Shown: positions 15,513-23,882 of the stretch, one piece after another
Numbering within the stretch: the stretch's first letter is position 1
How the letters are laid out: each line of letters starts with the position of its first letter
Assembly (NCBI GenBank): GCA_017559505.1
Contig: JAFYSF010000008.1
Span: 1 to 64,000, forward strand
Length of the DNA stretch: 64,000 bases
DNA from: Paludibacteraceae bacterium
Lineage (GTDB): Bacteria; Bacteroidota; Bacteroidia; Bacteroidales; Paludibacteraceae
Direction: 5' to 3'
Translations under genes and position numbers: made by a program
Notes under the pieces: model-generated
Database searches by the model: none
The model's input: the letters and a program-made list of their open reading frames with translations, nothing else
Told to the model about the DNA's origin: nothing

Positions 15513-16730
15513 TTATTCGTATCGGAGAGCATTAATAGGGTCGAGGTTGGCTGCTTTCTTTGCTGGATACCAACCAAAGAAAATACCTGTTGCGGCACAT
15601 ACTACGAACGATAAGATGATAGATGATGAGCTGACAATGAAAGGCCAAGATAGAGCCAATGATACGACATAAGATATTAGTAGTCCGAATAAAATACCGA
15701 TAACGCCACCTAAAAGAGAAAGGATTATACTTTCGGCAAGGAATTGTCGCATGATGTCGCGCGAGCGAGCCCCGATACTCATTCTTAAGCCAATCTCTTT
15801 TGTGCGTTCAGTTACAGTTACATACATGATGTTCATGATGCCAATGCCACCAACCACGAGTGATATAGAGGCAATTGCAGCAAGAAGTATAGATATGAAT
15901 CCAGTTACCGAATTCATCATTTCAAGCATTTCGGATTGGGTGCGCACATCGAAATCGTTTTCCTTGCCAGGTAAGATGTTGTGTTGTGCGCGAAGTATGC
16001 TTTCTATTTCGTCAGTAGCTTGATTGGCAACGCTTTCGGATGTAGCTGAGGCATAAATCATGTGGATATAGTCGATGGCGGCTACACGTTTTTGGATGGT
16101 TGTATATGGAGCAATTACTATGTCGTCTTGGTCTTGTCCCATTTGATTTTGTCCTTTTGATTCAAGAATACCTATTACTTTGAATGGAATTTTGCCAAAG
16201 CGAATTTCTTTGCCAATTGGATTTTCGCCATCGGGGAAAAGCTTTTCGACTATGGTGGTACCTATTAGACAAACTTTTGCGTATGAATTTATTTGAGCTT
16301 GAGTGAAATTTGTACCTCGTTCGAGTTTGTATTTTCTGATATTAAGATAGCAAGGATCTACACCAGCGATGCTTGTAGGCCAGTTGTTTGAGCCACGAAT
16401 TAGTTGTCCACTAGATTGGATATATGGACTCACGTCGCTTACATATTTTGCTTGATTGCGTATGGCTATACAGTCTTTGTATTTGAGGGACTGTACATTA
16501 GTGCTACCAGTATTGACACCAGGACGATGTTGTTGGCGCATGACCATAATGAGATTAGTACCCAATCCAGATATTTGTTCGTTGATGTTTTGTTGCGAGC
16601 TTTGTCCGATAGAAATCATAGCTATTACAGAAGCAATGCCTATGACAATGCCTAACATAGTGAGCATTGCGCGCATTTTGTTGCGCATCAATGCTTTATA
16701 TGCAATATTTAAGAGTGAGTATAGATTCAT
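15513..16730 (-). CDS. MacB-like ABC transporter permease
   Basis: A 405-aa permease with the MacB topology: one N-terminal helix, a periplasmic MacB_PCD domain (about 45-245) and three C-terminal FtsX-type helices ending in PAKKAANLDPINALRYE. ATP and permease are on separate chains here, unlike fused E. coli MacB. RTKEIGLRMSIGARSRDI near 307-324 is the coupling-helix signature. With the ATPase, adaptor and TolC genes of the same operon it would form a tripartite pump moving substrates from the periplasm across the outer membrane. The substrate is unknown. Confidence 0.93.
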   Translation of the reverse strand: MNLYSLLNIAYKALMRNKMRAMLTMLGIVIGIASVIAMISIGQSSQQNINEQISGLGTNLIMVMRQQHRPGVNTGSTNVQSLKYKDCIAIRNQAKYVSDVSPYIQSSGQLIRGSNNWPTSIAGVDPCYLNIRKYKLERGTNFTQAQINSYAKVCLIGTTIVEKLFPDGENPIGKEIRFGKIPFKVIGILESKGQNQMGQDQDDIVIAPYTTIQKRVAAIDYIHMIYASATSESVANQATDEIESILRAQHNILPGKENDFDVRTQSEMLEMMNSVTGFISILLAAIASISLVVGGIGIMNIMYVTVTERTKEIGLRMSIGARSRDIMRQFLAESIILSLLGGVIGILFGLLISYVVSLALSWPFIVSSSSIILSFVVCAATGIFFGWYPAKKAANLDPINALRYE

Positions 16731-16742
16731 AATCGTTGTGTC

Positions 16743-17477
16743 TTAATCGTTTTGTAGTGGTAGATTCAATAAGAATTCCTGAGCAGATAATGTGTTAACA
16801 GGTTCGTCCTTAATGATTTTTCCGTCGCGAAGCATGATAGTGCGCGTTGTGAATTGAGCAATATCAGGCTCGTGAGTTACGAAAGCAATAGTTTTGCCTT
16901 GAGCATTTAGTTGTTGGAAAAGCGACATGATTTCGTATGACGTGCGAGTGTCGAGGTTGCCAGTAGCCTCATCGGCAAGAATGATGACTGGGTCGGATAC
17001 AAGAGCGCGAGCAATAGCAACACGTTGTTGTTGACCACCAGACAACTGGTTTGGCATGTGCATCATACGATCTTCGAGACCAACAAGTTTGAGGGCTTCG
17101 ATAGCACGCTCGTGGCGTTCTTTTTTGCCTATTTCGTGGTTGTAGAGCAGTGGTAATTCTACATTTTCTATCGCAGTAGTTCGAGGTAGAAGGTTGTAGC
17201 TTTGGAATACGAAGCCGATTTTGCGATTGCGGATGTGTGAAAGCTTGTCTTTTGAGAGTTTGCTTACAGCTATTCCGTCGATATAATATTCTCCCGATGT
17301 TGGTTTGTCGAGACAACCTAATATGTTGAGCATAGTAGATTTACCGCTACCGCTTGTGCCCATTATAGATACAAACTCACCTTTGTTGATATCGAACGAT
17401 ACGCCCCTTAAAGCGTGTACTGTTTCGCTACCAACTACAAAATCTCGACGTATGTCTTCTATTTTGATGATACTCAT
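16743..17477 (-). CDS. MacB/LolD-type ABC ATPase
   Basis: A 244-aa ATP-binding subunit. It has Walker [10 protein letters not shown] (about 39-47), a Q-loop in [12 protein letters not shown], signature [15 protein letters not shown], Walker [14 protein letters not shown] and the H-switch VTHEP. All catalytic residues are present. It is encoded 12 nt before the permease and 46 nt after the adaptor gene and must energise that permease by mechanotransmission as in MacB. Confidence 0.95.
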   Translation of the reverse strand: MSIIKIEDIRRDFVVGSETVHALRGVSFDINKGEFVSIMGTSGSGKSTMLNILGCLDKPTSGEYYIDGIAVSKLSKDKLSHIRNRKIGFVFQSYNLLPRTTAIENVELPLLYNHEIGKKERHERAIEALKLVGLEDRMMHMPNQLSGGQQQRVAIARALVSDPVIILADEATGNLDTRTSYEIMSLFQQLNAQGKTIAFVTHEPDIAQFTTRTIMLRDGKIIKDEPVNTLSAQEFLLNLPLQND

Positions 17478-17523
17478 TTTAATCTATTATAAAAAACTAC
17501 TATACAAAAACTCAGAATAGGAG

Positions 17524-18789
17524 TTATCTTCTTGGAGGAGGGCCTGGTAAGAATGGATTAGAACCTGGACGTTTTTTAGTTTCTTTTACTTCGGTAGTAG
17601 CAGAAAGTACCACAGTGTCACCTTCTTGCAATCCACGAAGGATTATACTGTTCACACCATCGCTTAAGCCAGTTTCGATAGGGCGTGGTTGTATGGAATT
17701 GCCATTTTTTACCCATACCATTTGCCCTTTCATATCAGGTGCAGAACCCATTGGAGGCATTGCACCAAATTCGGATGGGAAATTTGGCATTTCGCCTGGG
17801 GTAGGCATATTTTCTGGACGAGGAGGGAATTTGCCTTTTTCGGGTTTTGGTAATTCAGGACGGTCGAGCGACTTGAAAATTTCGTGTGTTGGTTGGAAAT
17901 TCATAGCCTCGAGAGGTACTACTGGAGCAGTTTCGGATTGAGTGATGATTGTAACCGAAGCTGTCATACCCGGGAATAGCTTCTCGTCAGGGTTTTGAGC
18001 ATTGATAATCACGGTATAAGTAACCACATTGTTAGTAACAGTTGGTTGGAGGCGGATTTGTCCGACAGTTCCCTCGAAAGAAAGAGTAGGATAGGCATCA
18101 ACGGTGAATATTACACGTTGGCCAAGAGCAACTTGACCTATATCAGCCTCGTCGATGTCGGCTTCTACTTGCATATTTTTCAAGTCCTTAGCAATGATGA
18201 ACATTGTTGGAGTAGAGAATGAGGCTGCAACTGTTTGACCCTCTTCGACTTGTCGGTCTAATACAATCCCGTCGATAGGCGAGTATATTTCGGCGTATGA
18301 GAGATTTACGCGAGCTTCGCGCACATTGGTTTTGGCATTTTCGTATGCCGATTGAGCTTGGACAAGTTGGCTTGTAGCTTGTTCGAACTCTTTAAGAGTA
18401 GCCGCTTTGGCGTCGTAAAGCTCTTTAGTGCGATTGTAGGTTTGTTCGGCAAGAGTGAGAGCGGCTTGACTGCTTTTTTCGTTTGCGAGAGTTTGTGTAA
18501 GTCGCTCGTTGAGAGTGGATTTGTCGAGCTCGGCAATAAGTTGGCCCTTGGTTACTTTCGAGTTGTAGTCGACATAAATATGTTCGATTTCGCCCGACAC
18601 CTGAGTACCGATTTCGACTTGATCGACAGGTTGGACATAGCCCGTTGCAGTGATTGAAAGTTCGACAGTGGCAGGTTGAATGACTTGCGTTGTCCAGATA
18701 ATCTCTTTTTTAGAAGGGCGTAAAAAGAGAAATGCGCAAACGGCTAAAACGAGGATTAGCGATGCGATGATGATTGCTTTTTTCTTCAT
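17524..18789 (-). CDS. MacA-like periplasmic adaptor (HlyD family)
   Basis: A 421-aa adaptor linking the inner-membrane ABC permease to TolC. It has an N-terminal membrane anchor (about 5-23) and a biotinyl-lipoyl-like half (TGYVQPVDQVEIGTQVSGEI). An alpha-hairpin follows (about 95-170), then a barrel (SPIDGIVLDRQVEEGQTV) and a membrane-proximal domain. Residues about 310-360 form an insertion very rich in proline and methionine (KFPPRPENMPTPGEMPNFP), and the C-terminus ends in PFLPGPPPRR. Met/Pro-rich stretches occur in metal-handling proteins, which fits the His-rich sensor of the same operon; this link is inference. Confidence 0.9.
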   Translation of the reverse strand: MKKKAIIIASLILVLAVCAFLFLRPSKKEIIWTTQVIQPATVELSITATGYVQPVDQVEIGTQVSGEIEHIYVDYNSKVTKGQLIAELDKSTLNERLTQTLANEKSSQAALTLAEQTYNRTKELYDAKAATLKEFEQATSQLVQAQSAYENAKTNVREARVNLSYAEIYSPIDGIVLDRQVEEGQTVAASFSTPTMFIIAKDLKNMQVEADIDEADIGQVALGQRVIFTVDAYPTLSFEGTVGQIRLQPTVTNNVVTYTVIINAQNPDEKLFPGMTASVTIITQSETAPVVPLEAMNFQPTHEIFKSLDRPELPKPEKGKFPPRPENMPTPGEMPNFPSEFGAMPPMGSAPDMKGQMVWVKNGNSIQPRPIETGLSDGVNSIILRGLQEGDTVVLSATTEVKETKKRPGSNPFLPGPPPRR

Positions 18790-18824
18790 ATTTGGTTGTA
18801 TTTTTATTTGCGATTTAATGGTCG

Positions 18825-18939
18825 ATACACACTGAGAGTGGGTATTCTGAAGGTATGGTTATCCTATGATGAACCTTGCTTGAAGGTAGCTAAAAGTAAA
18901 GGAATGTTGAATTGGTGGATACACACTGAGAGTGTGTAT
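18825..18939 (+). repeat. 115-bp dispersed element with palindromic ends, copy 1
   Basis: Both ends carry ATACACACTGAGAGTGTGTAT-like palindromes (18825-18845 imperfect, 18919-18939 perfect 9-bp stem with GAG loop). The core contains GGTTATCCTATGATGAA. A second copy lies reversed at 54096-54209 and a core remnant at 62157-62202. It fills the gap between the tolC-like and macA-like genes, inside the operon. Confidence 0.85.
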
Positions 18940-18954
18940 TTGAAAGGGCTGATT

Positions 18955-20229
18955 TTAGTTGCCCATATAGATGTTGAGAATTTCGCGTTTAAGCATAAAA
19001 TTGTATTTAGCTTGGATGTAGTCGTTGAGAGCAGAGATGTAGCTGTTTTGCTGTTGGAGGAGTTCGACGGTGGTGATTGCTCCAAGGCGGAATTGTGCGC
19101 TATAGGCATCGAAAGTTTTGCGCCAAGCTTCTGATTTTTTAGTATTTGAGTCGTATTTTGCAATCGAAGTCATTACGTCTAAATATGTTTGTACTATGGT
19201 TTGACGTATGTCGAGTTCGGTTTGTTGATGCTCCAATTCGGCTTGGTTGATGGCAAGTTTTGCTTGACGCACGCGTGTACGTGTTTGAGAGCGGTCGTAG
19301 ATTGGGATTGAGACTGATATGCCTACGTTTTGCGACAGATTATCAACTATTTGATTGCCGAAGTTGTTGAAATTAGAATGAGAAGTGCCGACCGATGCAG
19401 AGGCTGAAATAGATGGTATATATCCAGAACGAGCAATTTTTAGTGAAGTTTGAGCAATGGCGAGAGAATTTTCGGACAACTGCATGTCAGGCATATTTTT
19501 TAGCGCACCGTCGATAGCCTCTTCTTGAGTTGGGACTATGCGCATAGACTCAATTACCTCTGCTTCAGGTTCTATAATGTCAAAATTGGTTAGTGGATCC
19601 ATTGAAAGTAGGCATTTAAGAGCGAGCAATGAATTTGAGAGAGAGCTTTTTGAGTCAAGTAGATTAGTCTCATTTGTAGCATGTTGTGCTTCCAATAACA
19701 AAAAATCGCTCTCTAATATTGCACCAACGGCAAATTTGCGTTTCCCCTCTTCCATTTGTTGTTGCGAAGTGCTGAGTAATTGCTCTTGATATTTAATCAA
19801 TTCGCGTTGACCAAGTATCGTAATGAACTGTTGCACAATTTGTATGGTTAGATTTTGGTCGTATTGTGCAGTTTGAGCTTTGGATTGTTCGAGTTGCAAT
19901 TCGCTTTGTTTTATTGAGCCACGCAATGAGCCTCCATTATATAATGTGATATTCGCACCAACGTTTATATTACCACCAAAATTGACATCAGTTTCTGTTC
20001 CTCGGTGAGATAATGATTCGCCTAATGAAGCTGAGACTGATGGTGTTAGTGATGCTTTTGCTCCTTTGAGAGATTCGGATTGCGATTCCTCGTTTAGTAG
20101 CATAGTTTTTCTTATATAACTATTTCCGAATGCATATTCGATGCATTCGTTGAGGGTGAAATTGACGGTTTGGGCAATAGTTATACTGCTGAATAGGAGG
20201 AGAGCAAAGAGTAGTTTTGTACGTATCAT
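18955..20229 (-). CDS. TolC-family outer-membrane efflux protein
   Basis: A 424-aa outer-membrane channel with a signal peptide (1-19, cleavage after ITIAQ) and the duplicated helical OEP repeats of the family. The repeats carry the TLNECIEYAF start, the N/Q-rich amphipathic helices, and AQFRLGAITTVELLQQQNSYISALNDYIQAKYN at the end. It is the first gene of the operon TolC, MacA, MacB-ATPase, MacB-permease, kinase, regulator, all - strand. A TAACTTTG box at 20250-20257 lies 21 bp upstream of its start. Confidence 0.93.
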   Translation of the reverse strand: MIRTKLLFALLLFSSITIAQTVNFTLNECIEYAFGNSYIRKTMLLNEESQSESLKGAKASLTPSVSASLGESLSHRGTETDVNFGGNINVGANITLYNGGSLRGSIKQSELQLEQSKAQTAQYDQNLTIQIVQQFITILGQRELIKYQEQLLSTSQQQMEEGKRKFAVGAILESDFLLLEAQHATNETNLLDSKSSLSNSLLALKCLLSMDPLTNFDIIEPEAEVIESMRIVPTQEEAIDGALKNMPDMQLSENSLAIAQTSLKIARSGYIPSISASASVGTSHSNFNNFGNQIVDNLSQNVGISVSIPIYDRSQTRTRVRQAKLAINQAELEHQQTELDIRQTIVQTYLDVMTSIAKYDSNTKKSEAWRKTFDAYSAQFRLGAITTVELLQQQNSYISALNDYIQAKYNFMLKREILNIYMGN

Positions 20230-20249
20230 AGTTGTTTGGGTTTTAGATA

Positions 20250-20257
20250 CAAAGTTA
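20250..20257 (-). promoter_or_regulatory. Efflux operon -7 box
   Basis: TAACTTTG on the - strand, directly upstream of the tolC-like gene. No good -33 TTG is present at the right distance, as expected if an activator such as the LytTR regulator is needed. Confidence 0.55.
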
Positions 20258-20332
20258 CATAAAAAGTTTAGAATGAGTGGAAAAGTTGGTAGCGAATATT
20301 TTTGAAATGGAAAAAATAATATTTGATAAAGA

Positions 20333-20369
20333 AAAAGGCAACCTAACTATTGAGTTGTGGTTGCCTTTT
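20333..20369 (-). terminator. aspA terminator
   Basis: Stem AAAAGGCAACC (20333-20343) with GGTTGCCTTTT (20359-20369), 15-base loop. It separates aspA from the efflux operon. Confidence 0.85.
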
Positions 20370-20410
20370 ATTTTTTAGCAGCTCTGAAATAGAGTTACTT
20401 GATGTTGGAA

Positions 20411-21853
20411 TTAAAGTTGTTTTTTAGGTTTGATGTCCAATTTCACTGGTTCAACCATGTTTTCAGGAGCGAGGATAGTGTCGAGGTCTTCTTTGCTCAA
20501 GATGTCGTGTTCGAGTACGAGATCATAAACGCCTTTGCCAGTAGCCATAGCTTCTTTAGCGATTTTAGTTGAGTTTTTGTAACCAATGATTGGGTTCAAA
20601 GCAGTAACGATACCGATTGAGTTGCGTACTTGGTTCATGCAGTTTTCAGCGTCAGCAACGATGCCATCGATGCAGAGAGTGCGGAGAGTGTTGAAACCGT
20701 TAGTGAGCAATTGGATAGATTCGAACAAGCTGTAAACCAATACAGGTTCCATAACGTTCAATTCGAGTTGAGCATTTTCAGAAGCCAACATAACAGTTGT
20801 GTCGTTACCAATTACTTTGTAGCAAAGTTGGTTCATTACTTCAGGGATAACAGGGTTGACTTTGCCTGGCATGATAGAAGAACCTGGTTGCATTTCTGGC
20901 AAGTGGAGTTCGTGGATACCGCAACGAGGACCAGAACCCATGAGACGAAGGTCGTTACAGATTTTGATGCTCTTCAACGCAATGCGTTTCAAGTTAGAAG
21001 AATAAGCAACCAAAACGTCAGTAGCAGAAGTAACTTCGATGAGGTCTTCAGCCAAAGTAACGTTCCAACCTGTGATTTCGCGCAAAGCTTCAGTGCAAAG
21101 TTTGCTGTAGCCTGGTTCAGAGCAGATACCTGTACCGATAGCAGTAGCACCCATGTTGATGCAAAGCAATTCTTCGGCAGTAGCTTTTAAGCATTTAACT
21201 TGCTCTTTCATACCATTTGCAAAGGCTTGGAATGTTTGACCAAGAGTCATAGGTACGCCGTCTTGCAATTGAGTACGACCCATTTTAACTACATTTTTGA
21301 ATTCAGCAGCTTTAGCCTCGAGAGAAGCGATGAATTTTTCCATAGCTTCGATGAGTTCAGGAGTTTTGAGGTAAAGGCCAAAGTGGAATGCAGTAGGGTA
21401 AGCATCGTTAGTTGATTGAGATGCGTTGATATGGTCGTTTGGTGAGCAATATTGATATTCGCCATATTGGTGACCCATGATAGCCAAAGCGCGGTTAGCG
21501 ATAACTTCGTTGGCATTCATGTTGACAGTAGTACCTGCGCCACCTTGAATCATGTCAGATGCAAACCATTCGTGGTGTTGGCCTTCATAGATTTCGTCGC
21601 AAGCTTGGCAAATAGCTTTGAATTGTTCGTCAGTTAATTTACCTTGTTTGTGGTTGGCAATGGCAGCACCTTTTTTAGTGATAGCCATACCTTTGATAAA
21701 TGTAGGGTATTCGTACATCAATTTGCCAGAGATTTTGAAGTTTTCAAAACCACGGAGTGATTGTACGCCGTACATTGCTTCTACTGGAATTTCTTTTGAA
21801 CCGATAAGGTCGCTTTCAGTGCGAGTTTTGCCTGAAAATTTAATAGTGTCCAT
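20411..21853 (-). CDS. aspA: Aspartate ammonia-lyase
   Basis: Converts L-aspartate to fumarate and ammonia; in anaerobic Bacteroidales it can feed fumarate respiration. The 480-aa protein has the fumarase/aspartase superfamily signature GSSIMPGKVNP near residue 325. The catalytic Ser loop is in it, and TRTESDLIG and NANEVIANRAL occur earlier. The DLIGSKEIPVEAMYGVQSLR N-terminus and QSTNDAYPTAFHFGL favour AspA over class II fumarase. It is monocistronic with a clear promoter and terminator. Its neighbour gdhA also handles ammonia, but the two are transcribed divergently. Confidence 0.93.
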   Translation of the reverse strand: MDTIKFSGKTRTESDLIGSKEIPVEAMYGVQSLRGFENFKISGKLMYEYPTFIKGMAITKKGAAIANHKQGKLTDEQFKAICQACDEIYEGQHHEWFASDMIQGGAGTTVNMNANEVIANRALAIMGHQYGEYQYCSPNDHINASQSTNDAYPTAFHFGLYLKTPELIEAMEKFIASLEAKAAEFKNVVKMGRTQLQDGVPMTLGQTFQAFANGMKEQVKCLKATAEELLCINMGATAIGTGICSEPGYSKLCTEALREITGWNVTLAEDLIEVTSATDVLVAYSSNLKRIALKSIKICNDLRLMGSGPRCGIHELHLPEMQPGSSIMPGKVNPVIPEVMNQLCYKVIGNDTTVMLASENAQLELNVMEPVLVYSLFESIQLLTNGFNTLRTLCIDGIVADAENCMNQVRNSIGIVTALNPIIGYKNSTKIAKEAMATGKGVYDLVLEHDILSKEDLDTILAPENMVEPVKLDIKPKKQL

Positions 21854-21857
21854 AGGG

Positions 21858-21892
21858 ATTAGTTATTAATGATTAATGATTAGTTATTAACA
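21858..21892 (-). repeat. 7-bp tandem repeat array, 5 units
   Basis: Five heptamers of the type ATTAGTT/ATTAATG lie in the aspA leader, a few bases before its start. Confidence 0.75.
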
Positions 21893-21917
21893 GATTTGTA
21901 CACCTTATAAAGATTTG

Positions 21918-21948
21918 CAAAGGTAGCCAAATAAATTCATACAGCCAA
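21918..21948 (-). promoter_or_regulatory. aspA promoter
   Basis: TTG (21946-21948), 20 bp, TACCTTTG (21918-21925) on the - strand. Confidence 0.8.
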
Positions 21949-22157
21949 GAGAAAATGAATAAAAATTTTTTTTCATTAAAAAAAATAAAAATGAGAAAAA
22001 AATGAGTTAGTTTTAGTTACAATTTGTAGCAAAAGAAAAATAAAAAGTTGTCAATTTTTATGTTTTTTGGTTTTATTTGTTACATTATGATATTTTATGT
22101 ATAAAATAATGTCAAAAAACTACGAAATTGTAATATTTAATTTTTTTCTCAAAATAT

Positions 22158-22188
22158 TTGCTCAATTCAAAAAAAAGTGGTAATATTG
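22158..22188 (+). promoter_or_regulatory. gdhA promoter
   Basis: TTG (22158-22160), 20 bp, TAATATTG (22181-22188, one mismatch to TAnnTTTG). The 380-bp aspA-gdhA gap is otherwise very AT-rich with no other feature visible. Confidence 0.6.
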
Positions 22189-22238
22189 CACCGTGAAATA
22201 TGAATACATTTTCTCACTTAATTTAATATTTAATTACT

Positions 22239-23582
22239 ATGAATGTAGCTAAAGTTATGGCCGACTTGGAGGCTAAACATCCAGGTGAAAAAGAATTCTT
22301 GCAAGCTGTACAAGAAGTGTTGGAATCTATCGAAGAAGTTTATAACCAACACCCTGAATTCGAAAAAGCAAAAATCGTTGAACGTATGGTAGAACCAGAC
22401 CGCGTGTTCACATTCCGTGTAACATGGGTTGACGATAACGGTGAAGTACAATCTAACATTGGTTACCGTGTACAATTCAACGGTGCTATTGGCCCTTACA
22501 AAGGTGGTCTTCGTTTCCACCCAGCTGTAAACCTTTCAATGTTGAAATTCTTAGGTTTCGAACAAACTTTCAAAAATGCTTTGACTACTCTCCCTATGGG
22601 TGGTGGTAAAGGTGGTGCTGACTTCAACCCAGTTGGTAAATCTGACGCTGAAATCATGCGTTTCTGCCAAGCATTCATGCTTGAATTGTGGCAACACCTC
22701 GGTCCTGATACTGACGTTCCTGCTGGTGACGTTGGCGTTGGTGGTCGTGAAATCGGTTATATGTACGGTATGTACAAAAAACTTGCTCGTGAATACAACA
22801 CTGGTGTATTGACTGGTAAAGGTATGACTTGGGGTGGTTCTATCCTTCGTCCTGAAGCTACAGGTTTCGGTGCTCTTTACTTCACTGAACACCTTCTTGC
22901 TACTGCTGGTACTGACATCAAAGGTAAAACAATCGCTCTTTCTGGCTTCGGTAACGTAGCTTGGGGTGCAGCTACTAAAGCTACTGAACTTGGTGGTAAA
23001 GTTGTTGCTATCTCTGGTCCTGACGGCGTTTGCGAAATCCCTGGTGGTATCACAAAAGAAATGATCGACTATATGCTCGATATGCGTGCTTCTAACCGCA
23101 ACAAAGTTGAAGATATGAACACTAAATTCCCAGAAGCTACTAAATTTACTGCTGGTAAAAAAGCTTGGTCGGTTAAATGTGATATCGCTCTTCCTTGCGC
23201 ATTCCAAAACGAGTTGAACGGTGACGACGCTAAAGAACTTATCGCTAACGGTACTAAATACTGCTGCGAAGTTTCTAACATGGGTTGTACTCCTGAAGCT
23301 ATCCACGCATTCCAAACTAGCGGCGTAATCTTCGCTCCTGGTAAAGCTGTTAACGCTGGTGGTGTTGCTACTTCTGGTCTTGAAATGACTCAAAATGCTG
23401 CTCACCTTTCTTGGGCTCCAGCTGAAGTTGACGCTAAACTTCACTTCATCATGGAAAGCATCCACAATGCTTGCGTTAAATTCGGTAAACAAGCTGACGG
23501 TACTATCGACTACGTTAAAGGTGCTAACATCGCTGGTTTCATGAAAGTTGCTCAAGCTATGCTCGAACAAGGCGTTATCTAA
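22239..23582 (+). CDS. gdhA: Glutamate dehydrogenase (NADP-type)
   Basis: Forms glutamate from 2-oxoglutarate and ammonia, or the reverse; hexameric cytosolic enzyme. The 447-aa length is that of the 50-kDa class. Substrate-site sequence GPYKGGLRFHPAVNLSMLKFLGFEQTFKNAL and the glycine-rich LPMGGGKGGADF with catalytic Lys are intact; the nucleotide fold is seen in ALSGFGNVAWGAA. Codon choice differs sharply from neighbours (GGT, CGT, AAC and TTC dominate), which indicates very high expression. It is monocistronic and ends in a strong terminator. Confidence 0.97.
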   Translation: MNVAKVMADLEAKHPGEKEFLQAVQEVLESIEEVYNQHPEFEKAKIVERMVEPDRVFTFRVTWVDDNGEVQSNIGYRVQFNGAIGPYKGGLRFHPAVNLSMLKFLGFEQTFKNALTTLPMGGGKGGADFNPVGKSDAEIMRFCQAFMLELWQHLGPDTDVPAGDVGVGGREIGYMYGMYKKLAREYNTGVLTGKGMTWGGSILRPEATGFGALYFTEHLLATAGTDIKGKTIALSGFGNVAWGAATKATELGGKVVAISGPDGVCEIPGGITKEMIDYMLDMRASNRNKVEDMNTKFPEATKFTAGKKAWSVKCDIALPCAFQNELNGDDAKELIANGTKYCCEVSNMGCTPEAIHAFQTSGVIFAPGKAVNAGGVATSGLEMTQNAAHLSWAPAEVDAKLHFIMESIHNACVKFGKQADGTIDYVKGANIAGFMKVAQAMLEQGVI

Positions 23583-23611
23583 TTTTTAGAATTTATACAC
23601 CTTATTTATAT

Positions 23612-23646
23612 GGGATTGACTCGAAAGGGTCAATCCCTTTTTTTTG
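23612..23646 (+). terminator. gdhA terminator
   Basis: Stem GGGATTGAC (23612-23620) with GTCAATCCC (23629-23637), followed by nine T. Confidence 0.93.
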
Positions 23647-23685
23647 TTGTATGTGGGTTGGGTATGGGCAGGGAGAGGATTGCTG

Positions 23686-23864
23686 TATAGTATGTTTATA
23701 GTATATTTATCCTATATTTATAGTATATTTATTATATATTTATAGTATATTGAGGGTAAGGAGAGAATGGGGAATGGGGAATGAGGAATGAGGAATGGGG
23801 AATGAGGAATTGAAAATTGCAAATTCGAAGGGGTTGAGTAATTGAAATATTTTTTGTAACTTTG
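23686..23864 (+). promoter_or_regulatory. Repeat-plus-promoter cassette, copy A
   Basis: In order: six 11-bp units (23686-23751), a GAGGGTAAGGAGA spacer, eight 7-bp units (23765-23820, GAATGAG/GAATGGG type), then TTG (23834-23836), 20 bp, TAACTTTG (23857-23864). The same order and nearly the same sequence occur reversed at 31968-32165 in front of metK. The last 55 bp (23810-23864) differ from that copy by one substitution and one indel. It drives the kelch gene. Confidence 0.85.
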
Positions 23865-23882
23865 TGTGTTATTTTTATGTTT

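Noticed and set aside
22551-23570. 339-aa ORF antisense to gdhA
   Set aside because: A mirror of the strongly biased gdhA codon usage; Ser/Thr/Phe-rich translation with no domain.
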